Assembly: GCA_903933995.1 (NCBI GenBank)
Contig: CAIZMD010000359.1
Span: forward strand, 1 to 7,996
From: an uncultured Bacteroidota bacterium
GTDB lineage: Bacteria; Bacteroidota; Bacteroidia; Chitinophagales; Chitinophagaceae
Reading direction: 5' to 3'
DNA: 7,996 nucleotides
Each line of letters starts with the position of its first letter. Position 1 is the first letter of the stretch. The notes below the pieces were generated by a model that ran no database searches, was not told the origin of the DNA, and saw only the letters and a program-made list of their open reading frames with translations. Shown in pieces: positions 6,717 to 7,996 of the stretch. Position numbers and translations under genes: made by a program.

Positions 6717-7334
6717 TTATTTTTTGATTGAATTAATGATAAACTCAGCTACCAATACTTTTCGCTGTTCCATTAGTATGTTAAACTGTTCTTCTTCTAT
6801 TCCTGTGATAATTTTTAGCATGGGTTTGGCCATAAAAGGGAACGCACACATTGAAAACATATTGATAATTAGATGAATTGGATTGATGGGTAGAATCAGA
6901 CCTGAATTGATACTTTCTTCTATTGATTCTTTAAATTTTTTAACAAACCCTGGTCTTTGTTTTTCAAAAAAATGCTTCAAGCCTATTTCTGGGTTTTTGT
7001 TCAACTCACTTATTACAAATAAGGGTAAATAAGGGTTTTGGGAAACCATTTCAATATAACTTGATACAATAGATCTAATTTTATCAAAGAAGTTTAGGTC
7101 AGAGTCCATCAATTTATCAAAATGCGGAAAAAGTTTACCTGCGGTTTCTTGAAAAATTGTTTCAAAAAGTAATTCCTTATTTTTAAAATAATAGTGCAAC
7201 ATGGCTTTATTGATCTCTGCCTTATCCGCAATATCTTGCATTCTTGCCCCCGAAAGTCCTTTTTCTAAAAAAACCTGCCTAGCAGCATTTAAAATCTGTT
7301 GTTCTGTATTATTATCTTTTTTACTTTTTGCCAT
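6717..7334 (-). CDS. TetR/AcrR-family transcriptional repressor of the exporter operon
   Basis: A 205-residue one-component regulator of normal family length. The N-terminal DNA-binding domain is plain: EQQILNAARQVFLEKGLSGARMQDIADKAEINKAMLHYYFKNKELLFETI (residues 11-60), with the helix-turn-helix at about 29-52 and the recognition helix around INKAMLHYYF. The rest (about 65-203) is all-helical and should bind the inducer and form the dimer; its ligand cannot be predicted. It is the first gene of the operon, 7 bases before the TolC gene, in the position of cecR before ybhG in E. coli. A perfect palindrome begins four bases before its start codon and abuts the -7 box, indicating autorepression. 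An identical palindrome lies just past its 3' end. The start at 7334 is the only sensible one. No Shine-Dalgarno sequence is seen and the leader should be only about a dozen bases. Confidence 0.92.
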   Translation of the reverse strand: MAKSKKDNNTEQQILNAARQVFLEKGLSGARMQDIADKAEINKAMLHYYFKNKELLFETIFQETAGKLFPHFDKLMDSDLNFFDKIRSIVSSYIEMVSQNPYLPLFVISELNKNPEIGLKHFFEKQRPGFVKKFKESIEESINSGLILPINPIHLIINMFSMCAFPFMAKPMLKIITGIEEEQFNILMEQRKVLVAEFIINSIKK

Positions 7335-7354
7335 AAATTAACCAAATGGTTAAC
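7334..7354. promoter_or_regulatory. Probable TetR-type operator at the operon promoter
   Basis: TTAACCAAATGGTTAA (7338-7353) is a perfect palindrome with 7-bp arms and an AA centre. It lies between the predicted -7 box, whose last base is 7354, and the start codon at 7334, so it covers the expected transcription start. Size and placement are typical for TetR-family autorepression. An exact 21-bp copy in opposite orientation lies at 6684-6704. Confidence 0.82.
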
Positions 7355-7383
7355 AAAGCTATTAAAAAAATGATTCCGTAGAA
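7354..7383 (-). promoter_or_regulatory. Predicted Bacteroidota-type promoter of the exporter operon
   Basis: On the - strand TAGCTTTG (7361 to 7354) matches the Bacteroidota -7 consensus TAnnTTTG exactly. A TTC (7383 to 7381), one base off the -33 TTG, lies 19 bases upstream, a normal spacing. The start of transcription would fall near 7347, within the operator. The -33 part lies inside the msrB terminator hairpin. Confidence 0.6.
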
Positions 7384-7392
7384 TCATTTTTT
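7365..7392. terminator. Intrinsic terminator after msrB, with a UNCG tetraloop on the - strand
   Basis: A perfect 12-bp inverted repeat (7365-7376 and 7381-7392) encloses four bases. Transcribed from msrB (- strand), the hairpin is AAAAAAUGAUUC-UACG-GAAUCAUUUUUU. The loop is thus C(UACG)G, a member of the very stable UNCG tetraloops, and a run of seven T follows the core. On the + strand the arms also end in a T-run, but no gene is seen that would need it. It separates msrB from the exporter operon. Confidence 0.85.
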
Positions 7393-7442
7393 GGTTTTTT
7401 ATTTTAAATTTCCCTGTTTTCTAGTCTTTTATTATTGAATTT

Positions 7443-7508
7443 CCCTTTTGGATTTTGACTTATTCACTACCTACCCTTTTGAATTTAGACTTTTTACTTT
7501 TGACTTTT
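7443..7508. repeat. Short degenerate direct repeats at the msrB 3' end
   Basis: Two 20-base units, at 7443-7462 and 7474-7493, match at 17 of 20 positions (both begin CCCTTTTG) with a 31-base period. They run into three tandem heptamers, GACTTTT TACTTTT GACTTTT, at 7488-7508. The msrB stop codon (7471-7473) lies between the two units, so the last dozen or so MsrB residues are encoded by this repeat. No mobility gene or target duplication is visible. Confidence 0.6.
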
Positions 7509-7965
7509 CATCATCGTATTTTTTCTCAGCCGCTTGTGCTTTTTCAAAATCAAGTACAACGCCATTGATGCAATAACGCAATCCTGTTGGAGGAGGACCA
7601 TCGTCAAAGACATGTCCTAAATGTCCTTTGCAACGGCCACATTCTACTTCTGTTCTTTTCATGCCAAGGGTATTGTCTGGCAAATAGATAATTGAGCTTT
7701 TGCTAATGGGCTCATAGAAACTAGGCCATCCGCATCCGGCGTCAAATTTGGTATCGCTCTTGAACAATGGATTGCCGCAAGCACCACAATAATAGGTTCC
7801 TATTTCTTTAAAGTTTTCAAACTTGCTGGTATAAGGTCTTTCGGTTCCTTTTTGACGAGAAATATAATACACTGCCGGGGAGAGAATTATTTTCCATTCG
7901 TCTTCTTTCAATACCTCTTTTCTGTTATCGGTTCTAGTATAAGCGGGGTTCTTTTTGTTGTCCAT
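7471..7965 (-). CDS. msrB: Peptide-methionine (R)-S-oxide reductase MsrB
   Basis: This cytoplasmic repair enzyme reduces the R epimer of methionine sulfoxide in proteins back to methionine, using thioredoxin. All hallmarks are present in 164 residues: zinc ligands CGAC (Cys60, Cys63) and CGRC (Cys109, Cys112), GCGWPSF with Cys78 at the usual resolving position and Trp80, and HLGHVFDDGP (115-124). RYCING follows with catalytic Cys132, then VVLDF. There is no signal peptide and no fused MsrA domain. The core ends near residue 140. The remaining tail is lysine-rich (EKKYDDEKSKVKSLNSKG), and its last part is encoded by low-complexity repeat DNA. The ATG at 7965 gives a normal N-terminus, and no Shine-Dalgarno sequence is seen. 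It is on the same strand as the exporter operon but cut off from it by a terminator, so co-expression is not implied. Its GC content is higher than that of the operon. Confidence 0.96.
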   Translation of the reverse strand: MDNKKNPAYTRTDNRKEVLKEDEWKIILSPAVYYISRQKGTERPYTSKFENFKEIGTYYCGACGNPLFKSDTKFDAGCGWPSFYEPISKSSIIYLPDNTLGMKRTEVECGRCKGHLGHVFDDGPPPTGLRYCINGVVLDFEKAQAAEKKYDDEKSKVKSLNSKG

Positions 7966-7996
7966 GGTTGTTTTATTGTTCGTGTTTTGATAAAAG

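Noticed and set aside
6710..6726. A/T inverted repeat (A-run, TTA, T-run) between the tetR-type and TolC genes as a terminator or attenuator.
   Set aside because: The stem has no G-C pair and would be too weak. It is explained by Lys-Lys codons, the stop codon and an AT-rich gap.
6684..7354. The 21-bp inverted repeats could flank an invertible segment carrying the tetR-type gene.
   Set aside because: Each copy is itself a palindrome placed exactly where a TetR-type operator belongs, inversion would remove the TolC start codon, and no recombinase gene is in the window. The operator reading is simpler.

Overview
The window looks like a piece of a Bacteroidota chromosome, possibly Chitinophagaceae (the family level is a weak inference). 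The reasons are low GC, a TAnnTTTG-type -7 promoter box, almost no Shine-Dalgarno sequences, and the protein types at both ends. No mobile element, tRNA, rRNA or CRISPR array is visible. No gene-free stretch is longer than about 140 bases.

Layout. Bases 1-513 (+ strand) hold the 3' end of a gene that begins outside the window; it resembles the C-terminal tail of a large secreted BNR/VPS10-type beta-propeller protein. It converges on a seven-gene block on the - strand, and both sides share one hairpin terminator (562-589). Read in its own direction, 7334 to 575, the block encodes a TetR/AcrR repressor, a TolC-type outer-membrane factor, a lipoprotein HlyD-type periplasmic adaptor, two ABC ATPases and two ABC-2 permeases. 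Genes are separated by 1 to 10 bases or overlap by 4 to 8, so this is almost certainly one operon. Upstream on the same strand, behind its own terminator (7365-7392), is msrB, a methionine sulfoxide reductase (7471-7965).

How the genes work together. The block is a complete tripartite exporter of the YbhG-YbhF-YbhS-YbhR (CecR-regulated) type. It includes its own outer-membrane channel, and the double ATPase YbhF is split into two proteins. The two permeases form the inner-membrane pore, the ATPases power it, the adaptor bridges the periplasm, and the TolC protein opens to the outside. The substrate cannot be read from sequence; a drug, toxic organic compound or cell-envelope molecule is likely by family.

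Most notable signals. (1) A 16-bp palindrome, TTAACCAAATGGTTAA, occurs twice. One copy sits directly behind the -7 box of the repressor's promoter, and the other lies inside the first codons of the TolC gene. It is very probably the repressor's operator, and a 21-bp match surrounds each copy. (2) The two ATPases are degenerate in complementary ways, so that one composite ATP site should be fully canonical and the other inactive. (3) The repressor's promoter is embedded in the msrB terminator, which carries a C(UACG)G tetraloop. (4) The last permease codons and stop codon are part of the shared bidirectional terminator. No wholly unknown system is evident; the novelty lies in regulation and architecture.
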